64,000 nucleotides of DNA from Saccharopolyspora rosea (GCF_025643595.1 NZ_CP102826.1:4216001-4280000), one strand, 5' to 3'. Shown: positions 25,787-36,592, counted from the first letter of the stretch. Made by a program: numbers and translations. Notes: a model not told the origin generated them from the letters alone.

Positions 25787-26668
25787 ATGAACGTCCTGTC
25801 CGAGTCGGAGTGGCGGGCGCGGCAGGCCGCGCACCGCAGCCGCGTCGAGCGCTGGACCGAGCCGCACCGCCACCGCCGGTTCCACGCCCGCAAGCACCCG
25901 GTGCTGGACTTCCTGTTCACCTACTACTCGTTCCGCCCCTCCCGGCTGGAGCGCTGGCAGCCCGGCGTCGGCGTGGCGCTGGAGGGCGGCGAGGAGTTCC
26001 TCGCGCGCAGCGGTTTCGCGGCGACCCCGCGGGGCGTCGCGCTGGACCCGGCGGCGCTGACGCCGAAACGCCGCGACACCGCGGAGTTCGTGCTGGCCCT
26101 GCTGACCGCCACCGCGTCGCGCAAACCGCGGCTGGGCTGCTTCGGCCTGCACGAGTGGGCCATGGTGTACCGCGCGGAGCAGCAACAGGTGCGCCACGCC
26201 GACTGGCCGCTGCGGCTCGGCCACGCCGGCACCGACCGCGTCGTCGAGTCGATGCCGATCCACTGCACCCACCACGACGCCTTCCGGTTCTTCACCCCGC
26301 CCGCGCGCCCGCTCAACGCGGTGCAGCCGCAACGCTCCGACCAGGTCCGCATGGAACAGCCGGGCTGCCTGCACGCCAACATGGACCTGTTCAAGTGGGC
26401 CTACAAGCTCGACCCGTTCGTGCCCGCCGAACTGGTCGCCGACTGCTTCGACCTCGCCGTCCGGGTCCGCGAGCTGGACATGCGCGCCAGCCCCTACGAC
26501 CTGCGCGAACTCGGCTACGAGCCGGTCCCGGTCGAAACCCCGGAGGGACGCGCGGACTACGTCCGCCGGCAGCGCGCCTTCGCCGACGAGGCGGCGGTGC
26601 TGCGGCAGCGCCTCATCGACACCTGCCGCGACCTGCTCAGCTGGGCCGACCGGCACGAAGCGGCCTGA
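25787..26668 (+). CDS. Conserved actinobacterial protein annotated as 3-methyladenine DNA glycosylase-like
   Basis: A 293-residue soluble protein starting MNVLSESEWRARQAAH, with HARKHPVLDFLFTYYSFRPSRLERWQPG and a conserved Cys/His-rich centre (GCFGLHEWAMVY, MPIHCTHHDAFRFF, QPGCLHANMDLFKWAYKL). I know this as a conserved actinobacterial family usually labelled 3-methyladenine DNA glycosylase, but the canonical helix-hairpin-helix or AAG-fold motifs are not obvious, so the label should be treated as unproven. The Cys/His positions suggest metal binding. The gene has its own leaderless-type promoter. Confidence 0.6.
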   Translation: MNVLSESEWRARQAAHRSRVERWTEPHRHRRFHARKHPVLDFLFTYYSFRPSRLERWQPGVGVALEGGEEFLARSGFAATPRGVALDPAALTPKRRDTAEFVLALLTATASRKPRLGCFGLHEWAMVYRAEQQQVRHADWPLRLGHAGTDRVVESMPIHCTHHDAFRFFTPPARPLNAVQPQRSDQVRMEQPGCLHANMDLFKWAYKLDPFVPAELVADCFDLAVRVRELDMRASPYDLRELGYEPVPVETPEGRADYVRRQRAFADEAAVLRQRLIDTCRDLLSWADRHEAA

Positions 26669-26680
26669 CCCGGCGGACCC

Positions 26681-26698
26681 GCTCGTTGGCCGACGAGC
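26681..26698. terminator. Short hairpin between convergent genes
   Basis: GCTCGT and ACGAGC flank a six-base loop just after the glycosylase-like gene and before the convergent CbiO stop. A weak six-base-pair stem without a U-run. Confidence 0.35.
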
Positions 26699-26734
26699 CT
26701 CACCAGCGGCGCGCCGGTGTGTCGCGGCACCGCC

Positions 26735-27514
26735 TCACGGCACGCGGAAGCCGTAGGGCAGCTCCAGCCGGTGCCGGGCCAGCAGGTCGGTGTCGGCCAG
26801 CAGCTCGGCCGTCGGGCCGTCGGCCACCACGGTGCCGTCGTCGATCAGCACGCTGCGCGGGCACAGCTGGAGGGCGTAGGGCAGGTCGTGGGTGACCATG
26901 AGCATCGTGCCGCCCAGGTCCACCAGCACCTCGGCGAGTTCCCGCCGGGCCACCGGTTCCAGGTTCGACGAGGGTTCGTCGAGCACCAGGATCTCCGGGC
27001 GGCACGCCAGCACCGTCGCCAGCGCGACCCGTTTGCGCTGGCCACCGGACAGGTGCAGCGGCGAGCGGTCGGCGTGCCCGGCCATGCCCACGGCGTCCAG
27101 CGCCGCGTGGACCCGGTCGGCCAGCTCCGCACCGCGCAGGCCGAAGTTCGCGGGGCCGAAGGCCACGTCCTCCCGCACGGTCGGCATGAACAGCTGGTCG
27201 TCGGGATCCTGGAAGACCAGCCCGACGCGCCGCCGGATCTCCTTGAGGTTGCCGTCGGCGACTTCCAGCCCGCCGACCGCGATCCGCCCGGCCTCCGCGC
27301 GCAGCACGCCGTTGAGGTGCAGCGTCATCGTCGTCTTGCCCGCCCCGTTCGGCCCGAGCACCGCGACCCGCTCCCCCGGCGCCACGCGCAGGTCGATGCC
27401 GCGCAGCGCCCGGTGGCCGTCCGGGTAGCTGTAGGTCAGGCCGGTGACCTCCAGCGCGGGCGCTGCGCCGGTCCGCGCGCCGGTCTCCGGCGCGGTGTCG
27501 GTCAGGCGATCCAC
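26735..27514 (-). CDS. cbiO: Energy-coupling factor ATPase CbiO
   Basis: A 259-residue ABC ATPase powering the cobalt/nickel ECF transporter. Walker A GPNGAGKTT, Q-loop FQDPDDQLF, signature LSGGQRKRVALA, Walker B ILVLDEP and the switch His in MVTHD are complete; the ALEVTGLTYSYPDGHRAL start is typical of CbiO. GTG 27514 is chosen because GGGAG lies upstream; it overlaps cbiQ by 13 bases. Last gene of cbiM-PDGLE-cbiQ-cbiO. Confidence 0.9.
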   Translation of the reverse strand: MDRLTDTAPETGARTGAAPALEVTGLTYSYPDGHRALRGIDLRVAPGERVAVLGPNGAGKTTMTLHLNGVLRAEAGRIAVGGLEVADGNLKEIRRRVGLVFQDPDDQLFMPTVREDVAFGPANFGLRGAELADRVHAALDAVGMAGHADRSPLHLSGGQRKRVALATVLACRPEILVLDEPSSNLEPVARRELAEVLVDLGGTMLMVTHDLPYALQLCPRSVLIDDGTVVADGPTAELLADTDLLARHRLELPYGFRVP

Positions 27515-28275
27515 AGGGCGGCTCCCAGGACGACGGCGGCGACGGCGGGTGGTGCCATGCCGAGCCACCACGCCGACGTGGACCGGCGCCGCGGCTCGCC
27601 GAGCTCGGGCATCGCGCCGCTCCACCCCCGCGACACCATCGCCAGGTGGACGCGCTCGCCGCGCTCGTAGGACCGGATGAACAGGCTACCGACGCCGCGC
27701 GCGGTCGCCCCCACCTGCCAGAGGAACCGGGGGTCGTGCCCGCGGCAGACGCGTGCGATCCGCATCCGCCCGGCCTCGGCCACGATGACCTCCGCGTAGC
27801 GCAGCATCAGCGTGATGATCGTGATGACCAGCCGGGGCGCGCGCAGCCGCTGCAGGCCGACGACGAGTTCGCGCGGCGCGGTCGTGGCCGCCAGCAGCAG
27901 CGAAGTCGCCAGGCCGAGGGTGCCCTTGGCCAGGATGTTCCACCCGGCCAGCAGTCCCTCGACCGACAGCGGCACGCCCACCACATCCGTGGTGGTCCCG
28001 CCCGCGGTGAACGGCAGCACCAGCGCGAGCACCACGAACGGCACCTCGATGAGCAGCCTGCTCGCCAGCCAGCGCGGCGGGATCCGGGCCACGAGCGCCA
28101 GCACCAGCAGCAGGACGGCGTAGCCGCCGAACGCCCACAGCACCTGGCGCGGTGTGGCGACGACGCAGAGCACCACCAGGAACGCGGCCACGATCTTGAC
28201 CTCGGGCGGCAGGCGGTGCAGCGGCGAGCTGCCGGGCAGGTGCAGGGCGCTCGCGTGACCGGCGCCCACCGTCAC
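27502..28275 (-). CDS. cbiQ: ECF transporter transmembrane protein CbiQ
   Basis: A 257-residue T-component with about six membrane helices and the coupling motifs ARG-type segments, seen as RMRIARVCRGH and MVSRGW, which contact the ATPase. GTG 28275 overlaps the stop of the PDGLE gene (GTGA). Together with CbiO and CbiM it forms the cobalt (or nickel) importer in the membrane. Confidence 0.9.
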   Translation of the reverse strand: MTVGAGHASALHLPGSSPLHRLPPEVKIVAAFLVVLCVVATPRQVLWAFGGYAVLLLVLALVARIPPRWLASRLLIEVPFVVLALVLPFTAGGTTTDVVGVPLSVEGLLAGWNILAKGTLGLATSLLLAATTAPRELVVGLQRLRAPRLVITIITLMLRYAEVIVAEAGRMRIARVCRGHDPRFLWQVGATARGVGSLFIRSYERGERVHLAMVSRGWSGAMPELGEPRRRSTSAWWLGMAPPAVAAVVLGAALWIA

Positions 28276-28622
28276 CGCCCTTCCGGCCTGCGGCGCAGCA
28301 CCCAGAACAGGCCCCCGGCCAACGCAGCCGTGGCGAGCACCCCGATCACCCCGGCCACACCGGTCCACCGGTCGTCGCCGTCGACGGCGTAGTCGGCCAG
28401 CGGGCTGTGCGCCATCACGTGGTCGGTCTTGTGCTGGGCGATGCAGTGCCCGCGCAGCTGCTCGCCCTGCGGCGTCTGGACGGTGGTGCAGCCGCGCTCG
28501 GTCACCGCGTCCAGCCCGTCCGGGGAGGAGTCGGCGAAGTAGGCCAGCACACCGGCGACGAGCAGGGCGACAGCCCCGAAGGTCACCAGGAACCGGGCAC
28601 CGCGGCGGCTCGGCGCGCTCAT
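28272..28622 (-). CDS. PDGLE-domain (CbiN-like) component
   Basis: A 116-residue protein with two membrane helices (about 10-28 and 90-110) around an external loop with SSPDGLDAV, the PDGLE motif that replaces CbiN in many cobalt/nickel ECF systems. The loop also has two Cys (RGCTTV, GHCIAQH) and several His, possible metal contacts. Overlaps cbiM and cbiQ by four bases each, so the whole operon is coupled. Confidence 0.85.
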   Translation of the reverse strand: MSAPSRRGARFLVTFGAVALLVAGVLAYFADSSPDGLDAVTERGCTTVQTPQGEQLRGHCIAQHKTDHVMAHSPLADYAVDGDDRWTGVAGVIGVLATAALAGGLFWVLRRRPEGR

Positions 28623-29299
28623 CGGACCTCCTCGGCGGTGGGTGCGCTCGTCTTCGCCGAGCGCAGCAGGTGGACCAGGTCGGGCCGGGCGGCGGCGACC
28701 GCGGCGATCGTGACCGCGGTGATCACCGCCTCGCCGAGCCCGATCAGGCAGTGCACGCCGACGATCGCCAGCGCGACGGTGCCGGTGCCGTACCCGGCGG
28801 CGCCGCCGAGCGCGTACTCGACGACGAAGCCGAAGGACGCGGCCACGGTGTTGATCCACGCCGCGACACCGGCGGTGATCACGAGGCCGGTCCGGCTGCG
28901 CACCGCGAACCGGCGCAGCGACCACGCCACGAGGTAGCCGACGGCGGTGCCGATCAACGCCATGTTGGTGATGTTGGCGCCGAGCATCGTCAGCCCCCCG
29001 TCGGCGAACAGCAGCCCCTGCACGACGAGGACGATCGACACGCACAGCGCTCCCACCCACGGGCCGACGAGCATCGAGGCGAGCGCGCCCCCGAGCAGGT
29101 GCCCGCTGACACCGGGCAGCACCGGGAAGTTGATCATCTGCGCGGCGAACACGAACGCCGCCACCAGCCCGGCCATCGGCGCGGTCCGGTCGTCGAGGTC
29201 CGAGCGGGCCTTGTACAGCGCGACGGCCAGACAGGCGATCGCCACGAAACCGAACAGCAGCGCTGTCGGCGCGTTGAGCAGCCCATCACTCATGTGCAT
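28619..29299 (-). CDS. cbiM: Cobalt/nickel ECF substrate-binding protein CbiM
   Basis: A 226-residue membrane protein starting MHMSDGLLN. In the CbiM/NikM family the N-terminal MHxxxG binds the metal through the free amino group and His2, so the true start must be the ATG at 29299, not the upstream GTG. Later His residues are in SGHLLGG and GVHCLIG. First gene of the operon. Without a visible cobalamin riboswitch, cobalt versus nickel cannot be decided here. Confidence 0.9.
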   Translation of the reverse strand: MHMSDGLLNAPTALLFGFVAIACLAVALYKARSDLDDRTAPMAGLVAAFVFAAQMINFPVLPGVSGHLLGGALASMLVGPWVGALCVSIVLVVQGLLFADGGLTMLGANITNMALIGTAVGYLVAWSLRRFAVRSRTGLVITAGVAAWINTVAASFGFVVEYALGGAAGYGTGTVALAIVGVHCLIGLGEAVITAVTIAAVAAARPDLVHLLRSAKTSAPTAEEVR

Positions 29300-29383
29300 G
29301 GCGAGCGTGGATGTCCGCACGACCCTAGACCTCCCGAGGGGGAACCGGTGCAGACCGAGGGTAGTTGCCCACGCATGTTTATC

Positions 29384-29396
29384 GCCAGATACTGGC
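29384..29396. promoter_or_regulatory. Small palindrome upstream of cbiM
   Basis: GCCAG-ATA-CTGGC lies about 85 bases before the cbiM start, in an AT-richer patch. A metal-responsive repressor site is possible. No cobalamin riboswitch consensus was recognised in the 80 bases between it and the gene. Confidence 0.3.
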
Positions 29397-29423
29397 AGGA
29401 GTCATTGATCTCAGCTGAACGCG

Positions 29424-29463
29424 AAAAAACCGTCAGCCCGGGCGAAAACACCCGGGCTGACGG
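29424..29463 (-). terminator. Intrinsic terminator of the HesB-like gene
   Basis: A perfect 13-bp stem (CCGTCAGCCCGGG / CCCGGGCTGACGG) with an eight-base loop; six A on the left give a U-tract on the minus strand. It lies 15 bases after the gene's stop. Confidence 0.88.
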
Positions 29464-29478
29464 TCGAGTCGGTGTGCG

Positions 29479-29748
29479 TCAGTCGCGGACGGCCAGGCTC
29501 AGCTCGCCGTTGTCGTCCCGCTCCGCGTCCAGGACCTTGTCGCCCAGCAACGACGCCACCTGCGGTTCGAGGAACACCCGCACACCGGATGCCTCCACCA
29601 CCTCGTCGTCCTGCTGCGGCTCGCCGGCGATCGACGCCTGGAGACCCTCGTCACCGGGCGCGATGCGCAGGCCGGACCCTTCCGGAGAGTCGCCGCCAGC
29701 CAACACGAGCTTGATGACCTCCGCGGCGCTCTCACTGATGGTGAGCAT
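29479..29748 (-). CDS. HesB/IscA-like protein lacking all cysteines
   Basis: An 89-residue protein with the HesB/IscA fold pattern (MLTISESAAEVIKLVLAG... GLRIAP... ASGVRVFLEPQVASLLGDKVLDAE), length slightly below IscA. IscA proteins carry three conserved Cys for iron or Fe-S binding; this one has none, so it cannot be a classical A-type Fe-S carrier. Actinobacteria commonly encode this Cys-free branch, whose role is unknown. ATG with GAGGAGAGGGGAG upstream; own terminator. Confidence 0.8.
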   Translation of the reverse strand: MLTISESAAEVIKLVLAGGDSPEGSGLRIAPGDEGLQASIAGEPQQDDEVVEASGVRVFLEPQVASLLGDKVLDAERDDNGELSLAVRD

Positions 29749-29863
29749 GGTGCTCCCCTCTCCTCATCGGAGCCGGTCACATGAAGGGGCCACCCTGTCA
29801 TCCGGCCCAACCGCGTGCAACCTCGGGGGTACCCACTCGCCTGCCCGGGGCCTGACCGGCGGG

Positions 29864-29897
29864 GGCGGTGCGAGCGGCACCTGTCGCCCGCACCGCC
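29864..29897 (-). terminator. Possible hairpin after gcvP
   Basis: GGCGGTGCG and CGCACCGCC flank a 16-base loop, 12 bases after the gcvP stop. No U-run; long loop. Confidence 0.35.
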
Positions 29898-29908
29898 GCG
29901 CACGGCGG

Positions 29909-32806
<2,898 letters not shown>

Positions 32807-32863
32807 CGCCAAACCTCAATCGTCGCGGCGGACACGGGTCGGCAGTGCAGTCCGCGGACTGCG

Positions 32864-33082
32864 CTGCTCTCCCCCTCTGTCACTGCTCGCGAAGCGAACG
32901 CCTGAGAGCTTCGCCCGGCGACCCGGGCTTGCACCGTCGGCGGGGTCCACCACGGCTGCGGCGCACCCTCTTTCCAGAGGCATCTCGCCCGTGCGGTCCG
33001 GTTGGCCTGAGAGGTTGTCGGGGAGTTTTGCTCCTTCGGCGCCGACCTCGGCCGCAGCCGGGGCCGGTCTCTCCCGCACGGG
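32864..33082 (-). ncRNA. Tandem glycine riboswitch upstream of gcvP
   Basis: On the minus strand the first aptamer shows GGGAGAGAC, then GCCGAAGGAGCAA and CCTCTCAGGC, the glycine-riboswitch core. A second aptamer follows with CCTCTGGAAAGAGGG, GCCGACGGTGCAAG, GCTCTCAGGC and the closing AGTGACAGAGGGGGAG. Just downstream a GCAGTCCGCGGACTGC palindrome (32847-32862) can form the expression-platform hairpin. Glycine-responsive control of gcvP is well established for this RNA class. Confidence 0.9.
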
Positions 33083-33152
33083 GTCGGCGATGCAGCGAAG
33101 CCTACCTGATCAACGTGGCTGCGCGGGCCCTCGATGTCGCCCGCGGCACACG

Positions 33153-33716
33153 TCAGCCGGTCTGCCGGTCGCGCCTGCGGCGGGACAGCTCGTCCTCGAC
33201 CGGAACGATCTCCGCGCCGTCGGCGCGCTCGGCCGGGAAGTCGTGGATGGTCCCGCTGATCTCGCGCATCGCGCCGCTGACTGCGATCCCGAACACGCCC
33301 TGGCCGCCCTGCAACAGGTCCACCACTTCCTCGGGGGAGGTGCACTCGTAGACCGTCGTCCCGTCGCTGAACAGCGTCAGCCGGGCCAGGTCCTGCACGC
33401 CGCGGTTGCGCAGGTGTTCGACCGCGACACGGATGTTGTGCAGCGACACCCCGGTGTCGAGCAGGCGTTTGACGACCTTGAGGACCAGGATGTCCTTGAA
33501 CGAGTACAGCCGCTGCGACCCGGATCCGGCGGCGCTGCGAATGGAGGGGCCGACGAGTTTGGTGCGCGCCCAGTAGTCCAGTTGGCGGTAGGTGATACCG
33601 GCGATCTGGCAGGCGGCTGGGCCCCGGTAGCCGACGAGCTCGTCCGGCAGCGAGGAGTCGAGGAACGGCTCCCCCTGCTCGGCGGCAGCCTCCCGGTTGG
33701 GTGCTTCCTCGACCAC
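33153..33716 (-). CDS. MerR family regulator (Rv1830-type)
   Basis: A 187-residue regulator with a MerR winged-helix DNA-binding domain (about 25-100; CQIAGITYRQLDYWARTKLV, SGSQRLYSFKDILVLKVVKRL) and a C-terminal part with LARLTLFSDGTTVYECTS and GQGVFGIAVSGAMREI. This combination is that of M. tuberculosis Rv1830, which has the same neighbours (gcvP on one side, the DUF151 nuclease on the other). Its target genes are not evident here. Confidence 0.85.
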   Translation of the reverse strand: MVEEAPNREAAAEQGEPFLDSSLPDELVGYRGPAACQIAGITYRQLDYWARTKLVGPSIRSAAGSGSQRLYSFKDILVLKVVKRLLDTGVSLHNIRVAVEHLRNRGVQDLARLTLFSDGTTVYECTSPEEVVDLLQGGQGVFGIAVSGAMREISGTIHDFPAERADGAEIVPVEDELSRRRRDRQTG

Positions 33717-33893
33717 GCCTGCCTCCCCTCGTCCGGCACGGAGCCGACGATCCTGAGCGCCCGTGGTCCGTGTGACCGCGGGCCGCGAACACCCTCACCG
33801 GCGCGAATCACACCGGGGCAATTCGCGTGCCTCGACCGTAAGCCCGCCCCGCGAGGAGGTCAACGCGACGCGCGGGGGGTGGGTCACCGACGA

Positions 33894-33927
33894 ACCGGCC
33901 CCCGCGCGGTGCCGCGCGGGGGCCGGT
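33894..33927 (-). terminator. Strong hairpin after the DUF151 gene
   Basis: A perfect 16-bp inverted repeat (ACCGGCCCCCGCGCGG / CCGCGCGGGGGCCGGT, two-base spacer) 17 bases after the stop on the minus strand. Confidence 0.75.
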
Positions 33928-33944
33928 CGTCACGGCGCGGCGGG

Positions 33945-34421
33945 TCAGGTGTCCGCGCCGCGGAAGTCCTCCGGGGAGACCGAGTCGAGGAACTCGCGGA
34001 ACTTCTCGACCTCGTCCTCCTGCTCGTCCGGAATGATCAGGCCGGCCTCGTCCAGCACGGACTCGTCGGCGTGGATCGGCACTCCGACGCGCAGCGCCAG
34101 GGCCACCGAGTCGCTCGGCCGCGCCGACACGCGCACGTCCCCGTCGAACACGAGCTCGGCGAAGAAGGTGCCCTCCTGCAGATCGGTGATCCGGACCTGT
34201 TCCAGGTCGCGCCCGAGGGCGCCGATCACGTCCTTGAGCAGGTCGTGGGTCAGCGGCCGGGCGGGCCGCACCCCCTGCTGTTCGAGTGCGATCGCGGTCG
34301 CCTCGACAGAGCCGATCCAGATCGGCAGGTAACGCTCGCCGTGCGCCTCGCGCAGCAACAGGATCGGCTGGTTGGCTGGTAGTTCCACACGCACGCCGAC
34401 GACGCGCATCTCGCTGCTCAT
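33945..34421 (-). CDS. Bifunctional nuclease family protein (DUF151)
   Basis: A 158-residue protein with the BFN/DUF151 core: LPIWIGSVEATAIALEQQG near residue 35, PLTHDLLKDVI, and ARPSDSVALALRVGVPI. Plant members have RNase and DNase activity; bacterial roles are unclear. Equivalent to Rv1829. ATG with GGAGGAGG upstream. The next gene upstream (garA) ends in a terminator about 325 bp away, so this gene needs its own promoter. Confidence 0.87.
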   Translation of the reverse strand: MSSEMRVVGVRVELPANQPILLLREAHGERYLPIWIGSVEATAIALEQQGVRPARPLTHDLLKDVIGALGRDLEQVRITDLQEGTFFAELVFDGDVRVSARPSDSVALALRVGVPIHADESVLDEAGLIIPDEQEDEVEKFREFLDSVSPEDFRGADT

Positions 34422-34745
34422 CGTCTCATCGCCTCCTCCAGCGCGCCGAAGCGTGACATCCTTCGTCGAGGATCGCGCACCGACGCCTCCGACGCTACCC
34501 GCGATACGGCGGACACGCCCATCCCTCCAGCGGTCCGGCCGGCCACCGCTCCGCGGCCCTTCCGGCGCATTCGGCGAACCGCTCCTGCAGAGCGCTCGTC
34601 ATCGAGCAACACCCAGCACGATACACCGCCACGCGGCCCGACGGACCTGCGGAAAAAGTCCCTCCTCATCGCGAGAACACGTTGTGGCGCCAGGCGATTC
34701 CCCGCCGTCGGACGCTCCGCGGCGCGCATCGCACGGACGCGAATC
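34422..34745 (-). other. Spacer where ftsR would be expected
   Basis: In mycobacteria a MerR gene (Rv1828, FtsR) lies between the DUF151 nuclease and garA. Here only about 325 bp separate the nuclease start from the garA terminator, and no frame shows MerR features. A minus-strand ATG frame at 34495-34602 encodes 35 residues (MTSALQERFAECAGRAAERW...) with high GC at third positions but no good ribosome-binding site; a TATCGT -10-like element lies 15 bases before it. I cannot support it as a gene. Confidence 0.45.
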
Positions 34746-34773
34746 GGGGCGGCGCCGCTGGCGGCGCCGCCCC
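34746..34773 (-). terminator. Intrinsic terminator after garA
   Basis: GGGGCGGCGCC and GGCGCCGCCCC form an 11-bp stem extended by two inner pairs, 23 bases after the garA stop. It separates garA from the DUF151 gene. Confidence 0.78.
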
Positions 34774-34796
34774 GAAACCGTCAAGTCATGCCGCGT

Positions 34797-35264
34797 TCAG
34801 CGGCCGCCCTGTCCTCCGTCGACCGGTCCGGTCAGGAACACCAACCGGAACTTGCCGATCTGCACCTCGTCACCGTTGGCCAGCACCGAGGTGTCCACCG
34901 GTTCCCGGTTGACGTAGGTGCCGTTGAGGCTGCCGACGTCCACGACCACGAAGTCGTTGCCCTCGCGCCGGAACTCGGCGTGCCGACGGGAAACCGTGAC
35001 GTCGTCGAGGAAGATGTCGCTGTCCGGGTGCCGTCCGGCACTGGTGGTCTCCCGGTCCAGCAGGAACCGCGAACCCGCGTTCGGGCCGCGCTTGACCACC
35101 AGCAGGGCGGACCCCGCGGGCAGCGCGTCGACCCCGGACGCGGCAGCAGGCTCCGGGGGCGCGCTCTCGGTGCTTTCCGGCTCCGAGAGGAAGGGCCTGA
35201 AGACCGAGGTGGTCTCCGGTGACTGCTCCGGTGGAACGTCGCCGGAGCCGCTGTTCTGGCTCAC
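34797..35264 (-). CDS. garA: FHA-domain metabolic regulator GarA/OdhI
   Basis: A 155-residue protein with an N-terminal phosphorylation motif (SPETTSVFRPF; the ETTS threonines are targets of PknB/PknG-type kinases) and a C-terminal FHA domain (about 55-145) with AGRHPDSDIFL, VSRRHAEF and GSLNGTYVN. Unphosphorylated GarA/OdhI binds and controls 2-oxoglutarate dehydrogenase, glutamate dehydrogenase and glutamate synthase. The GTG start has GGAGAG five bases upstream. It lies just downstream of gcvH, as in mycobacteria. Confidence 0.92.
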   Translation of the reverse strand: MSQNSGSGDVPPEQSPETTSVFRPFLSEPESTESAPPEPAAASGVDALPAGSALLVVKRGPNAGSRFLLDRETTSAGRHPDSDIFLDDVTVSRRHAEFRREGNDFVVVDVGSLNGTYVNREPVDTSVLANGDEVQIGKFRLVFLTGPVDGGQGGR

Positions 35265-35298
35265 CTGAGCTCTCCTCTACGCGGATAGATCGTGCCAA

Positions 35299-35314
35299 GT
35301 ACGTTCAAACGTAC
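35299..35314. promoter_or_regulatory. 16-bp palindrome in the garA promoter region
   Basis: GTACGTT-CA-AACGTAC lies 35-50 bases before the garA start. On the minus strand it contains TTGAAC, which could serve as a -35 element. Candidate operator; the regulator is unknown. Confidence 0.45.
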
Positions 35315-35380
35315 CGTGCTGTCACAGGCACGGGACGCGCGCCTCCCGACAACCGCGGGTGCGCCACGTCGGGCCCGCGG

Positions 35381-35767
35381 TCAGCCCTGGTCGATCAGTG
35401 CCTGGTAATCCGAGGCGGACAGCAGCTCGTCGAAGCGCTCCGGGTCCGCCAACCGGATCTCGACCATCCAGCCGTCGCCCTGGGGAGCCGAGTTGACCAG
35501 CTCGGGCTCGTCCTGCAGGCGGTCGTTGCGGGCCGAGACCTCGCCGGACAGCGGGGCGTAGATGTCCGCGACGCTCTTGGTCGACTCGACCTCGCCCATC
35601 GCCCCACCGGCCTGGACCTGTTCCCCGACCTCCGGGAGCTGCACGAACACCACGTCGCCGAGCTGCTGCTGGGCGTGGTCGGTGATGCCGACGCGCACCG
35701 CGTCCGGGCCGGTGCGCTGCACCCACTCGTGCTCCTGCGTGTACCTGATCTCGTCCGGGGCCGCCAC
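35381..35767 (-). CDS. gcvH: Glycine cleavage system H protein
   Basis: A 128-residue lipoyl carrier. The lipoylated Lys is in GEVESTKSVADIYAP, and YTQEHEWVQ at the N-terminus is typical. It shuttles aminomethyl between GcvP and GcvT. The GTG start is the only one giving a full-length N-terminus; GGAAGG is about 13 bases upstream, weak spacing. No glycine riboswitch precedes this gene, unlike gcvP. Confidence 0.93.
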   Translation of the reverse strand: MAAPDEIRYTQEHEWVQRTGPDAVRVGITDHAQQQLGDVVFVQLPEVGEQVQAGGAMGEVESTKSVADIYAPLSGEVSARNDRLQDEPELVNSAPQGDGWMVEIRLADPERFDELLSASDYQALIDQG

Positions 35768-35881
35768 GTGGGGTGTCCGCCTTCCTCGTCCGCTGCTGCC
35801 TGGGGCCGTCCGCGACGGTGATCGCGATCGGCTCGGCGAGCGTATTGGGCCGCCCGGTGGGACCGCAAGGCGATCGGCAGG

Positions 35882-36592
35882 TCAGCGCGGAGCGGACCGC
35901 GTCTGCCGGACGGCCGCGACGACCTGGCCCAGGTAGAGGATCCCCGCCCACAGGTACAGCGCTCCGCCCCAGCACGTGAAGGCGTAGGCGATCGGGCGGG
36001 CCACCGCGGTGACCGCGCTCTCCGCCTGCACCAGCAACAGCAGCGGGAACGCGTACATCAGGCAGAAGGTCGCCGCCTTGCCGAGGTAGTGCACCTCGGG
36101 TGGTTCGTAGCCGTGGTAGCGCAGCACCGGCAGGCACAGGGTGAGCACCACGTCGCGGCCGATCAGCGCCGCCGCGGCCCACCACGGGATGACGTCGCGC
36201 ATCACGAAGGCGACGAGCGTGGCGACGATGTAGAGCCGGTCGGCGGCGGGATCGAGCAGTTCGCCGATGCGGCTGTACTGGTTGAGCCAGCGGGCGAGCT
36301 TGCCGTCGAGCCAGTCGGTGACGCCGCTGAGCACCAGGACGAGCAGCGCGAGCAGGTCGGCCCGGGGGCCGAGCAGCAGCCAGAGGAACAGCGGCACGCC
36401 CGCGAGGCGGATGACGCTGAGCAGGTTCGGCACCGTCCACCAGGGATCGGCCCAGACGCCTGCCGCTGCCTCCTTGATCCGGGCCAGACCGGGATCGGGT
36501 TGGGGCGGGGAGTTCTCGTCGCCGGAGCCGGGGTTCACCGCCCGGCCCCCGGTCCTGGTCTCGTCCGTGGTGCTGTCGGCGTCGTGCACCAC
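35882..36592 (-). CDS. CDP-alcohol phosphatidyltransferase
   Basis: A 236-residue membrane enzyme. The family motif D-G-x2-A-R-x8-G-x3-D-x3-D is complete (DGKLARWLNQYSRIGELLD then PAADR). After a hydrophilic N-terminus of about 45 residues, five to six helices follow. Its place next to gcvH matches Rv1822 (PgsA2) in M. tuberculosis, so phosphatidylglycerol-phosphate or cardiolipin-type synthesis is likely; the alcohol acceptor is not certain. The GTG at 36592 is chosen for the GGGGAGGGG sequence upstream. Confidence 0.85.
   Translation of the reverse strand: MVHDADSTTDETRTGGRAVNPGSGDENSPPQPDPGLARIKEAAAGVWADPWWTVPNLLSVIRLAGVPLFLWLLLGPRADLLALLVLVLSGVTDWLDGKLARWLNQYSRIGELLDPAADRLYIVATLVAFVMRDVIPWWAAAALIGRDVVLTLCLPVLRYHGYEPPEVHYLGKAATFCLMYAFPLLLLVQAESAVTAVARPIAYAFTCWGGALYLWAGILYLGQVVAAVRQTRSAPR

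Noticed and set aside
29321..29478. Cobalamin riboswitch upstream of cbiM
   Set aside because: I could not find the conserved B12-box pattern on the cbiM strand; the strong hairpin there is the terminator of the HesB-like gene.
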